From Desulfovibrionales bacterium (GTDB lineage Bacteria > Desulfobacterota > Desulfovibrionia > Desulfovibrionales > Desulfomicrobiaceae), in assembly GCA_012727715.1 (NCBI GenBank), contig JAAYGN010000033.1, forward strand, positions 1 to 39,850: a stretch of DNA of 39,850 nucleotides, in the 5' to 3' direction. Under the pieces are notes generated by a model. The model saw nothing but the letters and a program-made list of their open reading frames with translations. It did no database searches and had not been told where the DNA came from. Position numbers and translations under genes: made by a program. Positions 1-8,600 of the stretch are shown here, piece by piece (position 1 is the first letter of the stretch; the number at the start of each line of letters is the position of its first letter).

Positions 1-830
1 ATGCTGGTCATGGTGGGGCAGGAGAAATTATTGATCTATTGGAGCCAAGATTACCTTTCAAGTTTTATAAAATCTTTCACCAGCCAGATGGTAATTTTCC
101 TGCTGGTGTACCCAATCCCCTGCTACCGGAAAACCGGGAACTCACTGCCCAAACTATACGCAAGACAAAAGCTGATTTGGGCCTAGCTTGGGATGGAGAT
201 TTTGATCGTTGTTTCTTTTTTGACGCCACTGGCCGCTTTATCGAAGGCTACTACCTTGTAGGACTTTTAGGACAAAGTTTTTGTGAAAAATATCCTGGGG
301 CAGGCATTATCCATGATCCCCGCCTGACCTGGAATACCATTAATGTGGTCGCCAAGGCTGGAGGTCGGCCCATTATGTCCAAGACCGGACATGCTTTTAT
401 GAAAGAACGTATGCGCCAAGAAGATGCTGTTTATGGTGGAGAAATGAGTGCGCATCATTATTTTCGTGATTTTTCCTATTGTGATTCAGGCATGATTCCC
501 TGGCTTTTGGTCACAGAACTTATATGCACCACCGGCCAAAGCCTGGCCCAATTGGTCAATGAGGCTATAAAAAAATTTCCTGCCAGTGGTGAAATCAATC
601 GGCGACTCTCCGACCCCACTGCAGCCCTGGATCGGGTCAAGGCGCACTTTGCACCCCAAGCCCTACATCAGGACCATACCGATGGTCTTAGTCTTGAATT
701 TACAACCTGGCGTTTTAATCTTCGATCTTCCAACACCGAGCCTGTCCTGCGTCTTAATGTTGAATCCCGTGGTGATCTAGAGCTTATGCAAGCAAAAACC
801 GCCGAAATTCTCCATATTTTGGATTCATGA
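1..830 (+). CDS. manB: phosphomannomutase ManB/CpsG, C-terminal part (5' end outside window)
   Basis: Interconverts mannose-6-phosphate and mannose-1-phosphate, feeding GDP-mannose and surface polysaccharide synthesis. The frame is open from base 3, so the gene begins upstream of the window; the TTG at 39 is internal. About 275 residues are present of a family length near 455. The metal loop reads [11 protein letters not shown], the sugar-binding segment [12 protein letters not shown], and the C-terminal phosphate-binding loop [14 protein letters not shown]. The close resemblance to the E. coli CpsG type (HDPRL.WNT, KTGHAF.KERMR) favours phosphomannomutase over phosphoglucosamine mutase; dual PMM/PGM activity cannot be excluded. 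The next gene, terC, is 86 bp downstream on the same strand. Confidence 0.93.
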   Translation, partial: AGHGGAGEIIDLLEPRLPFKFYKIFHQPDGNFPAGVPNPLLPENRELTAQTIRKTKADLGLAWDGDFDRCFFFDATGRFIEGYYLVGLLGQSFCEKYPGAGIIHDPRLTWNTINVVAKAGGRPIMSKTGHAFMKERMRQEDAVYGGEMSAHHYFRDFSYCDSGMIPWLLVTELICTTGQSLAQLVNEAIKKFPASGEINRRLSDPTAALDRVKAHFAPQALHQDHTDGLSLEFTTWRFNLRSSNTEPVLRLNVESRGDLELMQAKTAEILHILDS

Positions 831-916
831 CGCATGTCCAAAAAAGTAAAGGACAAACAACTAACTACCATTCCCTAAATTATTCACCATAAAATCTATA
901 GTATCAGAGGTATTGC

Positions 917-1942
917 ATGGAACACTTTGGGCTACCTTTAGAGGTCATTATCATATTTTTTGTGGTCATTATCTTGTCTATTTTTATGGATCTGGTGGCC
1001 CATAAAAAAGTAAAAGAGATAACTATTGCCGACGCAACCAGATGGTCTTTGTTTTGGATTGGGCTGGCTTTACTTTTTTACGGGTATTTGTGGGTACGAT
1101 TCAACAAGGAGTGGGCGGATCTTTATCTGGCAGGATATGTACTGGAAAAAAGTCTATCCGTGGACAATCTTGTTGTTTTTATTGCCATTTTTGCAGCCTT
1201 TGGCATCAAGTCTCACTTACAGCATCGCATCCTCTACTGGGGCATTATCGGTGCTCTGGTCTTTCGGGCTATCTTTGTTGTTATTGGAACCAGTCTATTT
1301 TACGCTAGTCCCTGGGTAGGATTTGTCTTTGCTGCTTTTGTGGCCTGGAGTGCCGTGCAAATGCTCAAGGAGCGCAATGAAAAAGAGATTGAAGACTATG
1401 CACATCACTGGAGCGTTCGCCTGACAGGAAAAATCATGCCCATTTACACCAAATTGTATCTGGAACGGTTTTTTGTAAAGGATAGCGAACTCCCCAATGA
1501 AGAAAAAAAGTGTGTGACTCGGAAAGGCCTGTATTACGCCACTCCAGCATTCTTGTGTCTCATAGCCATTGAGGCATCTGACATTGCCTTTTCCTTTGAT
1601 TCCGTACCTGCGGTGATCTCCGTTACCCAAGAGCCTCTTTTGGTTTATGCAGCCATGATCTTTGCCATTTTGGGCTTAAGAACCCTGTATTTTGTTATTG
1701 CAGCCTTAAATGTCTATCTGGTTCATCTTGAAAAAGCGGTCATTGCCCTTCTATTTTTTATTGCCGCTAAAATGGCCTTGCAGTCCTTTAATCATGTCTT
1801 TGGAGATACAGGATTTGATTTTACCCCAGGACAAAGTCTGACCGTAGTTTTGGTTACCCTATTGACAGGCGTGCTGGCCTCTTTGATTGCTCCCAAAAAA
1901 GACGAGAACACCCAACACCAAAAACTGAACCAACAGGATTAA
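917..1942 (+). CDS. TerC/Alx-family integral membrane protein
   Basis: A 341-residue polytopic membrane protein of the TerC family; members are linked to tellurite resistance and to manganese or other metal export during protein translocation. The two family signatures are present: EKSLSVDNLVV in the second or third hydrophobic segment, and EASDIAFSFDSVPA about 120 residues later. The acidic residues and Asp-Asn within these membrane segments are the presumed ion ligands. Around eight hydrophobic segments are visible, with a charged cytoplasmic loop (roughly residues 150-200) between the halves. An AGAGG-like ribosome site precedes the ATG. It converges with the CorC-type gene, leaving 16 bp. 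The substrate is not predictable from sequence. Confidence 0.92.
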   Translation: MEHFGLPLEVIIIFFVVIILSIFMDLVAHKKVKEITIADATRWSLFWIGLALLFYGYLWVRFNKEWADLYLAGYVLEKSLSVDNLVVFIAIFAAFGIKSHLQHRILYWGIIGALVFRAIFVVIGTSLFYASPWVGFVFAAFVAWSAVQMLKERNEKEIEDYAHHWSVRLTGKIMPIYTKLYLERFFVKDSELPNEEKKCVTRKGLYYATPAFLCLIAIEASDIAFSFDSVPAVISVTQEPLLVYAAMIFAILGLRTLYFVIAALNVYLVHLEKAVIALLFFIAAKMALQSFNHVFGDTGFDFTPGQSLTVVLVTLLTGVLASLIAPKKDENTQHQKLNQQD

Positions 1943-1958
1943 GGAACAGTCATTAACC

Positions 1959-3269
1959 TTAATTTTCCGTAACTGGGGTTGGAGTAAAGCGAATACGCTG
2001 AATGCGCCTTTTTTCAACTCGTTCCACCTGAAAAACTCCTTCTTCAAGGCGGACTTCATCACCTGGATCCAAAACCCGGCCAGCTTGAGCCAGAAGAAAT
2101 CCAGCGATGGTTGTATAGGCATCATCTTCAGTTAAAGTAAGATTCAGTTTGCGATTAAAATCACGGACGGCAAGCATCCCATCAAGCACAAAGCCTTTGC
2201 CATCCCTAACAATCTGCGAACGCACTTCTTCATCATACTCATCACTTATTTCTCCAACAATTTCCTCCAGTACATCTTCCAAAGTAATCATACCCTCCAG
2301 GCCGCCATATTCATCCATAACAAAAACCAGATGAGTACGTGTGGCCTGCATTTGCTTGAGTAGACTTCCCAGACGTTTACCAGCCGGAACAAAGATGGGT
2401 GGATGAATTTGAGCTGTCATAGAAAAAGTCAGATTCTCTTTTTGGGCCAAAAAAGGTTCCATATCCTGACGAAAAAGCACTCCCAACACATCATCCAGGT
2501 CTTCACCATAAACGGGCAACCTGGAATAACCATGGGTTTGAAAAGTATCTAGCACTTCCTCTAAAGGCGCACTCACGGGCAAAGCTGTGATGGCTGATCG
2601 AGGAACCATGGCTTCATGAGCTTCGGTTGTATCAAAATCAAAGGCTCGTCGTACTAATCGACGTTTATCTTCTTCAATTTGTCCACTGGAATAGCTGGCA
2701 TCAATGAGCATACGCAGCTCTTCTTCCGTGTAAATGGAAGAATGGTTGGGGTCAGGTCTTAACCCCAAGAGACGCACAGTACGCGTTCCAGCCCAATCCA
2801 AAAGACGGATGGGCCAATAAAAAAGGCGATAAAAAATCTCCAAAGGTAACGCTACTGCCAAAGCTGTTTTTTCAGCCAATTCCAAGGCAATGGTCTTGGG
2901 AGCTAATTCACCGATAACAATGTGTAAAAAGGTAATAAAACTGAAAGTAATGGCAAAAGAAAGGGAGTGCAGGAGAGCAGGAGAAACAAAAGGCTCCAAA
3001 ACCGGAGTCAATAAACGGGCGATGGCTGGCTCTCCAATCCAGCCTAGAGCTAGAGAGGCCAGCGTAATGCCTAATTGAGTAGCAGAAATATAGGCATTTA
3101 AATGGTCAATGAGGCGCAACAAAAGTTTGGCCCGCTTGTTCCCTTCCTCGGCCAGGGTGGCAATGCGAGAACGCCGAACAGCCACCAGAGAAAATTCCGA
3201 GGCCACAAAAAAGCCATTGGCTAAAACCAGAAGAAGAACCAAAAAAAGAAAACCAGTAGATCGAATCAT
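1959..3269 (-). CDS. CNNM/CorC-HlyC family membrane protein (DUF21 + CBS pair + CorC_HlyC domain)
   Basis: About 436 residues, probably a magnesium/cobalt or other divalent-cation exporter or regulator. An N-terminal DUF21 domain (about residues 1-190, LANGFFVASEFSLVAVRRSR start) carries the membrane helices. A CBS pair follows (about 215-335, containing VPRSAITALP and VFVMDEYGGLEGMITLEDV), then a CorC_HlyC domain to the end. I chose ATG 3269 because it overlaps the TGA of the radical SAM gene as ATGA, which implies translational coupling; the open frame extends 26 codons further but only over the upstream gene. It is the last gene of the LysM-hypAB run. Without a transport assay the ion is unknown. 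Confidence 0.9.
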   Translation of the reverse strand: MIRSTGFLFLVLLLVLANGFFVASEFSLVAVRRSRIATLAEEGNKRAKLLLRLIDHLNAYISATQLGITLASLALGWIGEPAIARLLTPVLEPFVSPALLHSLSFAITFSFITFLHIVIGELAPKTIALELAEKTALAVALPLEIFYRLFYWPIRLLDWAGTRTVRLLGLRPDPNHSSIYTEEELRMLIDASYSSGQIEEDKRRLVRRAFDFDTTEAHEAMVPRSAITALPVSAPLEEVLDTFQTHGYSRLPVYGEDLDDVLGVLFRQDMEPFLAQKENLTFSMTAQIHPPIFVPAGKRLGSLLKQMQATRTHLVFVMDEYGGLEGMITLEDVLEEIVGEISDEYDEEVRSQIVRDGKGFVLDGMLAVRDFNRKLNLTLTEDDAYTTIAGFLLAQAGRVLDPGDEVRLEEGVFQVERVEKRRIQRIRFTPTPVTEN

Positions 3270-4231
3270 GGTGTCTTTGAAGATATTCCTTGATATTTTT
3301 GTGAGCGAGGAATTGGAAAACGGTGACAATACGTGCATTGCTGACAAAGATCAGCAACAAGTTTTCCTTGAGCAAATCCTTGGCGCAAAACCATAACCTT
3401 TGGAGTATGTAAAATTGTCTCTAAAGAATGTTGATGAAGATTACCCAAAGCCAGTTCACCATGGGCATCCAAACAGCACGGACACACCGTACCATCCACT
3501 AGAATGGCTATGTGTGTGGAAAGGCCATGACAAAATCCACGGGTGCGTCGAACGCCCTCTTTTGTGGTCGGCCAAGCAAAACGTGTGTCTTGGTGAATAT
3601 ATAATCGCCCGGTCAGGCAACGGCTCTTACGGCCTTGGGGAATGGGTGGAATTGGCTTTTGCAAAAACTTGGCAATCCTGTTGAAAAGTACTTGCGTTTG
3701 CATACTGGCTGCTGGCCGATGCAGGCTCTGTAAGTTCCACAACCGGAGATTAATATAAAGTTCAGGGCGCTTTTCAAGGGCAAGCTGACAAAACTCTACT
3801 ATCTGCCCAAGGATTACACAGTCCGGATCCGTATCCACATCAAGGGCTTGTAAAGAAAAATTGACCTGACGCAGAGCTTTGGCTTGCAAAATACTGTCTT
3901 GATACTTTTTGATTAGGGTGCCGTTGGTGGTCAAGTTAACGGCTAACTGGGCCTGATGACACAAGGCCAGAAGCAGAGGGAAATCAGGATGAGTCAGGGG
4001 TTCACCCAGAACATGCAAACAGACCTGCTGGGTTATCCCTTGGAGTTCTTGCAGGCAATGGGCAAAAAAATCCGGGTCCATGAAGGCCAAAGGTCTTGAG
4101 GGGGGTGTACAAAATGCACAATGCAGATTGCACACATTGGTCACCTCCACATAAACCCGATCAAAAAGATAAGAGCTGGCCAAAAACTTCTCCCCAGCCC
4201 CAGACAATTGTATGTCAAGAAGTGTGGTCAA
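3266..4231 (-). CDS. radical SAM protein with SPASM-like C-terminal cysteines
   Basis: A 321-residue radical SAM enzyme of unknown substrate. The cluster motif CNLHCAFC (C34, C38, C41) binds the 4Fe-4S/SAM centre, and LGEPLTHP near residue 75 corresponds to the SAM-binding GGE region. Eight C-terminal cysteines at about 205, 234, 250, 252, 253, 296, 299 and 302 (including GTVCPCC and CQQCTYC) look like a SPASM or twitch-type auxiliary cluster domain. The start is TTG at 4231, overlapping the hypB stop as TTGA; no other start lies before residue 51, which would remove the cluster motif. It overlaps the CorC-type gene downstream as well. The tight coupling to hypAB suggests a role linked to metalloenzyme or peptide maturation, but this is inference. 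Confidence 0.88.
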   Translation of the reverse strand: MTTLLDIQLSGAGEKFLASSYLFDRVYVEVTNVCNLHCAFCTPPSRPLAFMDPDFFAHCLQELQGITQQVCLHVLGEPLTHPDFPLLLALCHQAQLAVNLTTNGTLIKKYQDSILQAKALRQVNFSLQALDVDTDPDCVILGQIVEFCQLALEKRPELYINLRLWNLQSLHRPAASMQTQVLFNRIAKFLQKPIPPIPQGRKSRCLTGRLYIHQDTRFAWPTTKEGVRRTRGFCHGLSTHIAILVDGTVCPCCLDAHGELALGNLHQHSLETILHTPKVMVLRQGFAQGKLVADLCQQCTYCHRFPIPRSQKYQGISSKTP

Positions 4232-4884
4232 ATTTTCTTTTTTATTCTTTCACGGCGAAGCCAAGCATACCAAGGTTCCACGCCTTCGCCTGTAGTGGCA
4301 GACAAAGGAAAGATTTCAATATTTTTGTTCACTGCTTTGGCAAAAGCACTGGCTTTTTCAACATCAAAACTCACATAGGGCAACAGATCTATTTTATTAA
4401 TGATCATCACTCGGGACTGGGCAAAAATAAAAGGATATTTTTCTGGTTTGTCATCACCTTCGGCCACACTTAAAATGGTGACCTTATAATCTTCGCCAAC
4501 ATTAAATTCTGCCGGACAGACCAAATTGCCAACATTTTCCACGACTACAATATCTGTTTTATCAAGATTCATTTTGGCACAGGCATCACGCACCATGGCA
4601 CTATCCAGATGACAACCACCTTCTGTATTGATCTGCACAGCCTGAGCCCCTGTAGCAGCTACCCGGCGAGCATCATTTTCTGTTTGGCAGTCCCCTTCCA
4701 CCACAGCAAATTCAAATTCTGACTTAAGATCAGTAAGGGTTTTCTCCAGCAAGGTTGTCTTGCCCGAACCAGGAGAACTCATGAGGTTTAAAGCCAAAAT
4801 ACCCCTGGCTGTAAACCAGGCATTGAGTTCTTCAGCAACACTATCATTGGCTTCGAGGATATTGCGAACCACTTCAACTTTCAT
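4228..4884 (-). CDS. hypB: hydrogenase/urease nickel incorporation GTPase HypB
   Basis: Delivers nickel with HypA to the active site of [NiFe] hydrogenase, driven by GTP hydrolysis in the cytoplasm. The P-loop is SSPGSGKTT (residues 36-44), the guanine-specificity motif is NKIDLLPY, and the interdomain metal site residues are present as TEGGCHLD and NVGNLVCP. The 218-residue protein lacks both the N-terminal CxxCGC nickel site of the E. coli type and a His-rich stretch, so it is the short form. It starts immediately after the hypA stop (TAGATG) with AAGGAGG in the hypA end as ribosome site. Hydrogenase structural genes and hypCDEF are not in the window. Confidence 0.96.
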   Translation of the reverse strand: MKVEVVRNILEANDSVAEELNAWFTARGILALNLMSSPGSGKTTLLEKTLTDLKSEFEFAVVEGDCQTENDARRVAATGAQAVQINTEGGCHLDSAMVRDACAKMNLDKTDIVVVENVGNLVCPAEFNVGEDYKVTILSVAEGDDKPEKYPFIFAQSRVMIINKIDLLPYVSFDVEKASAFAKAVNKNIEIFPLSATTGEGVEPWYAWLRRERIKKKI

Positions 4885-5256
4885 CTACTTGGCCTCCTTC
4901 GGGTTTTCAGCTTCAAGGTATTCTATGTAGAGCTCTCGCCCAGCAATAATTTCATGCCCGAGTATATTGGAACATTGTGGACAAGGTATAAGCACCCGCT
5001 CTTCAGCAGGTGGTTCAAATTCATGGCTGCATTGACCACAACGTACAGCCATGGGTTTCATTTCCAATTCAATAATCGCCTGATGCAAGGAAGTATTGGC
5101 TGTCAACATGGCAAAGGCTGTCTCCAGGGCTTCCGGCACAATGGCTGAAATTTCCCCATAAACAATTTTGATCTTGCTGACTTGAGTCAGACCATGCTTG
5201 GCCATTTCGTCTTGAACAATAGTGATCATACTTTCAGCAATGGCTAATTCGTGCAT
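4885..5256 (-). CDS. hypA: hydrogenase nickel metallochaperone HypA
   Basis: Binds nickel and passes it with HypB to hydrogenase precursors. The mature nickel site MHE is at the N-terminus (MHELAIAES), which fixes the start, and a zinc ribbon is formed by CGQC and CPQC in the second half. The length of 123 residues is normal for the family. GGAG lies five bases before the ATG. The gene sits 30 bp after the 110-aa unknown and abuts hypB, so all are probably on one transcript. Confidence 0.96.
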   Translation of the reverse strand: MHELAIAESMITIVQDEMAKHGLTQVSKIKIVYGEISAIVPEALETAFAMLTANTSLHQAIIELEMKPMAVRCGQCSHEFEPPAEERVLIPCPQCSNILGHEIIAGRELYIEYLEAENPKEAK

Positions 5257-5286
5257 TCTTTCTCCAGGCCCCCAAAATCCAAAATT

Positions 5287-5619
5287 TTAATCACGATGTT
5301 CTGATGCGTAGGCTGTGTCCAGGGCATTGTCCAGGGCAATTCTTGTACGGGTAATCTTACCCTGAGCTAAGGTACAGCGTGTCATTTCCCAGTCAATATG
5401 GTTAATAATATCAACAAGACCTCGCCCATGAGGCGGCATACGTTGCACAAGATTTTCCAGATCACCATCAATGTCAATAAAAATACCTTCATGCACAAAA
5501 TCAAGAATGTGCTCGTCTATAACTTGACATTCATAGCCAGCCAACAAACCTTTTATGATTTGCAAAGTATTATAATCAAGGCCAACCAAGTGCCCATAAA
5601 CCCTAAAATCATACGGCAT
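5287..5619 (-). CDS. conserved-looking hypothetical protein, 110 aa
   Basis: I do not recognise this protein. It is acidic and soluble, with no signal peptide or membrane segment. It contains a Gly/His-rich stretch (GHLVGLDYNTLQIIKGLLAG), an Asp-rich segment (IFIDIDGDLENLV) and a run containing PPHGRGLVDIINHIDWEM. Its place, 17 bp after the LysM gene and 30 bp before hypA, with AGGA eight bases before the ATG, supports real expression within the run. A link to metal handling could be guessed from the neighbours only; no motif proves it. Confidence 0.75.
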   Translation of the reverse strand: MPYDFRVYGHLVGLDYNTLQIIKGLLAGYECQVIDEHILDFVHEGIFIDIDGDLENLVQRMPPHGRGLVDIINHIDWEMTRCTLAQGKITRTRIALDNALDTAYASEHRD

Positions 5620-5636
5620 AAGAAATTCCTACCCAA

Positions 5637-7406
5637 CTAGTCTGGCAAAATAAAACAAGTATACCCCTGATGGGCAAAAAGTGAGAGGAGATGTTCATCA
5701 GCAAAACATTGATCCAGCAGAGCAATGGTATTTTGCCCGGTGACAATGGTCCAGGCCGGAACCTGGATAGCCATAAGCCGTTGGCTCCCACGAACCCAAG
5801 CCGCTCGAATCATACCTTGGCGCAATCGGTTCTTCTGTTTCAGGACCTCTAAAAAGCTATGTAAGGTATCTGGCATACTGGATCCAAAAAGGTCGTCTCG
5901 GTCGTGCGCATCAAAAACTCGAGCAAGCTCCGCAACAGAAGCCATAGAAACAATGATCGACCCGCTAGGTCTGGCTGGAAGTCGAGACAGATGATTAAAA
6001 ACATCCAACTCGATAACCTTAATGGCAGATGCTTCCAAAACTTCTGGTAATCCTTGGGGAAGTGGAGGCTCTTCTTGTGCTCCTCTGGCCCAGACAACAT
6101 AGATATGCTTATTTTGGGCCTGCTCAATAATAACCAGATGAGGGGATTTAAGAGAAAAATTCATTCCATTTCTGGCCCAAACCAATTCCTTCTCCTGGGA
6201 CCAGAGACGAAAATTTTTAGGAAATCTTGTACGTAACTCAGCAAATATGTTTTGGAGTGACCAAGTCCCACCAATAGAACACACCTGAATATTCAGTGTA
6301 TGGGCTTTATCAATCCACTGGGAATTTTTAGGAGTAGCGCACAAAAGAATTTTACTCCCCCAAGGGGCTTCCACCAGAGGTGTTTCTTGCAACTTGATAT
6401 GCAGCCATTCTGACTTGGGTAGCGGATATATAACTTCATCACCAGGCATAAAAACAAACTGCATTTGCTCCAATACAGAGCGTACAAAAGGTAGGCCTGA
6501 TCGTGGAGTGCGGGGCTCCGTTGTTTTTTGGTTTGCTTGATCACTTTCAAGCATGGATCGGATAATATCCACATTAGAAAGTGACTGGCCAAGTTCAGGA
6601 ATCCTCATGTTTTCCCGCCCATCTTGTACTATGGTTTTTCTCAGCTCTTCACTTTCATTGCCCGCTGTATTTCCAACACCTGTCAAAGGGGTCAAACTCC
6701 ACGCTGTGGCATTGGAACTTTCAATACGTTGAGAAATGGAATCCCGCTCCAAATGATCCTGTCCAGTAGGTTGTGTCGGACTATCTAAAGCTCCGGTGAA
6801 GCTTGCGTTATGACTATAGGTTTCAATAGCTGTTGCAGTCTGAGCTGAAGGCAAAGTTGGGGGTACGATAACAGGCAACAAAACCTCTTGCCCGGCTTTA
6901 AGCTCATTGACATTGGTTATATCTGGATTCAATTGTTGAAAAAGATCAAAGCCACGTCCAAAAGCAATACTTGCAGGCATATTATGGCGTAACAATATGG
7001 ATCCTAAACTATCTCCAGACTGAACGGTATAGGAAATATGTTCAGCCTTTGGTGTGAGTGTTTCAGAAGCAGGAGTTATTGATGTTGTAACATGCTTTTT
7101 ACCTGGAATATCTGGAGGCAATATAAGCTTTTGCCCAGCTTTAAGGTAATTAATATCTGAAATATGCGTATTGTGCTCCAAAATATGAGGGAGCAAACTA
7201 TCAATTTCAGCCGGAGAATAACCCTTGTTGATTAAAATTTTATAGAGCCATTCACCTGCCTGAACCTCATGTTCTTCAAGGTTGACGTGAGTTGAAGAGG
7301 AAATATTTTTTTCAAAAAAAAGACGCAGGGGTTTTTCTGAAAATCCAGGATTGGAAATACTTGTCAGGAGGCATACTCCAAGAATAAGAAGAGCTATCTT
7401 TCTCAT
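5637..7406 (-). CDS. exported protein with two LysM domains
   Basis: A 589-residue envelope protein. The N-terminus is a signal peptide (MRKIALLILGVCLLTS, cleavage near residue 23), followed by two LysM peptidoglycan-binding domains: about 47-97 (QAGEWLYKILINKGYS ... LKAGQKLILP) and 125-179 (YTVQSGDSLGSILL ... LKAGQEVLLP). A Ser/Thr/Gln-rich linker follows, then a C-terminal region of about 270 residues I cannot assign; I see no peptidase signature in it. The ATG fits the signal peptide, but no clear Shine-Dalgarno precedes it. It heads the hypAB run and diverges from the CBS-ACT gene, leaving 135 bp for both promoters. Confidence 0.85.
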   Translation of the reverse strand: MRKIALLILGVCLLTSISNPGFSEKPLRLFFEKNISSSTHVNLEEHEVQAGEWLYKILINKGYSPAEIDSLLPHILEHNTHISDINYLKAGQKLILPPDIPGKKHVTTSITPASETLTPKAEHISYTVQSGDSLGSILLRHNMPASIAFGRGFDLFQQLNPDITNVNELKAGQEVLLPVIVPPTLPSAQTATAIETYSHNASFTGALDSPTQPTGQDHLERDSISQRIESSNATAWSLTPLTGVGNTAGNESEELRKTIVQDGRENMRIPELGQSLSNVDIIRSMLESDQANQKTTEPRTPRSGLPFVRSVLEQMQFVFMPGDEVIYPLPKSEWLHIKLQETPLVEAPWGSKILLCATPKNSQWIDKAHTLNIQVCSIGGTWSLQNIFAELRTRFPKNFRLWSQEKELVWARNGMNFSLKSPHLVIIEQAQNKHIYVVWARGAQEEPPLPQGLPEVLEASAIKVIELDVFNHLSRLPARPSGSIIVSMASVAELARVFDAHDRDDLFGSSMPDTLHSFLEVLKQKNRLRQGMIRAAWVRGSQRLMAIQVPAWTIVTGQNTIALLDQCFADEHLLSLFAHQGYTCFILPD

Positions 7407-7500
7407 GGAAGTGAAAAGAAAGGGTAATATATTTTCATGAGATATAACTTACCTCTAATAAAAACGTGCAACCAGCACAAGGACAACTATACTTTTATAC

Positions 7501-7526
7501 TGGGGGTGACAAATTTTTATCCCCCA
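7501..7526 (+). other. short hairpin in the leader of the CBS-ACT gene
   Basis: TGGGGG at 7501-7506 can pair with CCCCCA at 7521-7526 across a 14-base loop, ending five bases before the AGGAG ribosome site of the gene at 7542. There is no following T-run, so it is not a normal terminator. It could affect mRNA stability or translation, or be chance in a short G/C cluster. Confidence 0.3.
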
Positions 7527-7541
7527 CTCAAGGAGAACAAA

Positions 7542-8207
7542 ATGTACGTAGGTCTAGCCATGCTCAAACATGTTCCTACCATTACTTCCGACACCTTGGT
7601 TATTAAAGCTGACCGGATGATGGAAGAACATAAACTCTGGATTTTGCTCGTTGTTGAAAATGGTCTCCTAAAAGGCTACGTAGCCAAGGAAGATATCCGT
7701 GCCGCTCTTCCTTCTGGGGCAACCACTTTTAGTAAACACGAACTCAATTACTTGTTATCCAAAATGACAGTGCAAAAACTGGTACGAAAAGATATGCCCA
7801 TAGTACATCCAGAAACAGACATCGAAGAAGCAGCCAAAATTATGCATGACCTTAATTTGGCAGGTCTTGCGGTTGTGGATAAAAAAAATATTCTTAAAGG
7901 ATACATAAGCCACAGGTCCATGTTGGCCGTACTCATTGAGGAGATGGGGCTGGATCTAGGTGGACAGCGCATCACCATTCAAGCCGAAGACCGTAAGGGA
8001 CTCATGGCTGAAATCAGTAAGTTTTTCTTTGAGCTAGGCATAAACATCTTGTCCACCTCCATATTTTACAGGGCCCAGCAACGCTTGTTGGTTTTTCGAA
8101 TTCAGACCGATGATTTGGAAGAAATCCACAAAAAGCTTACCCTTCAGGGGTACTCCATTGTTGGACCCGAATATTTTGCCAAGGAATGGGATGAAAAATA
8201 TGCTTAA
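7542..8207 (+). CDS. CBS-domain pair plus ACT-domain protein (AcuB-like)
   Basis: A 221-residue soluble protein with two CBS motifs (about residues 8-60 and 70-125) and a C-terminal ACT domain (about 140-210, starting ITIQAEDRKGLMAEISKFF). The layout resembles AcuB-type proteins; CBS pairs usually sense adenine nucleotides and ACT domains amino acids, so a ligand-sensing regulator is likely. ATG 7542 is chosen because AGGAG lies at 7531-7535 and the CBS homology begins just after it; the frame is open for 35 codons more upstream but without a ribosome site. The 98-aa gene follows 46 bp later. Confidence 0.87.
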   Translation: MYVGLAMLKHVPTITSDTLVIKADRMMEEHKLWILLVVENGLLKGYVAKEDIRAALPSGATTFSKHELNYLLSKMTVQKLVRKDMPIVHPETDIEEAAKIMHDLNLAGLAVVDKKNILKGYISHRSMLAVLIEEMGLDLGGQRITIQAEDRKGLMAEISKFFFELGINILSTSIFYRAQQRLLVFRIQTDDLEEIHKKLTLQGYSIVGPEYFAKEWDEKYA

Positions 8208-8253
8208 GGGCCTTAACATCAAGGCTACTTGCAACATATGACAGGAGATAATT

Positions 8254-8550
8254 ATGGATAATCAAAAAATTATGGAGCTCTTTGAAGCTTATTTTGACAA
8301 GTATAAAAAAACTGAAGGGGATATGAGCAGCTGGTCAGCATATTGGACCATCTACGGCCAAGGGCAAAATTTTGAGATCAATTTAACCAAGTGCCCCTTG
8401 GGAACCCGATTTAAAATTTTCAGTAATCATCAAAAAATTGAAGAAATTGCAGGATGGGAAGATTTTTTGGCCAATCTGGATCGACTCGAATCAGAACATC
8501 CGCTCTTTACGCGTAGTGATTTTTTTACCCAAATGGAAGAAATGCTGTAA
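8254..8550 (+). CDS. hypothetical protein, 98 aa
   Basis: Not recognised. A small, acidic, soluble protein rich in aromatic residues (SSWSAYWTIYGQGQNFEINL in the middle), without signal peptide, membrane segment or metal motif. AGGAG lies eight bases before the ATG, and its closeness to the CBS-ACT gene suggests a two-gene transcript. It ends 50 bp from the convergent EamA transporter; the gap shows only a five-pair hairpin and no clear terminator. Confidence 0.7.
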   Translation: MDNQKIMELFEAYFDKYKKTEGDMSSWSAYWTIYGQGQNFEINLTKCPLGTRFKIFSNHQKIEEIAGWEDFLANLDRLESEHPLFTRSDFFTQMEEML

Positions 8551-8600
8551 AAAAACCATTTCTATCCAAATAACGTAGTTTGTTCCAAACGTGGAGCCTC

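Noticed and set aside
834-878. 14-codon frame MSKKVKDKQLTTIP between manB and terC
   Set aside because: Too short, with no ribosome site and nothing conserved-looking; could be chance in AT-rich sequence.
831-916. Possible yybP-ykoY manganese riboswitch before terC
   Set aside because: TerC/Alx genes often carry one, but the 86-bp gap is short and shows no matching conserved core.
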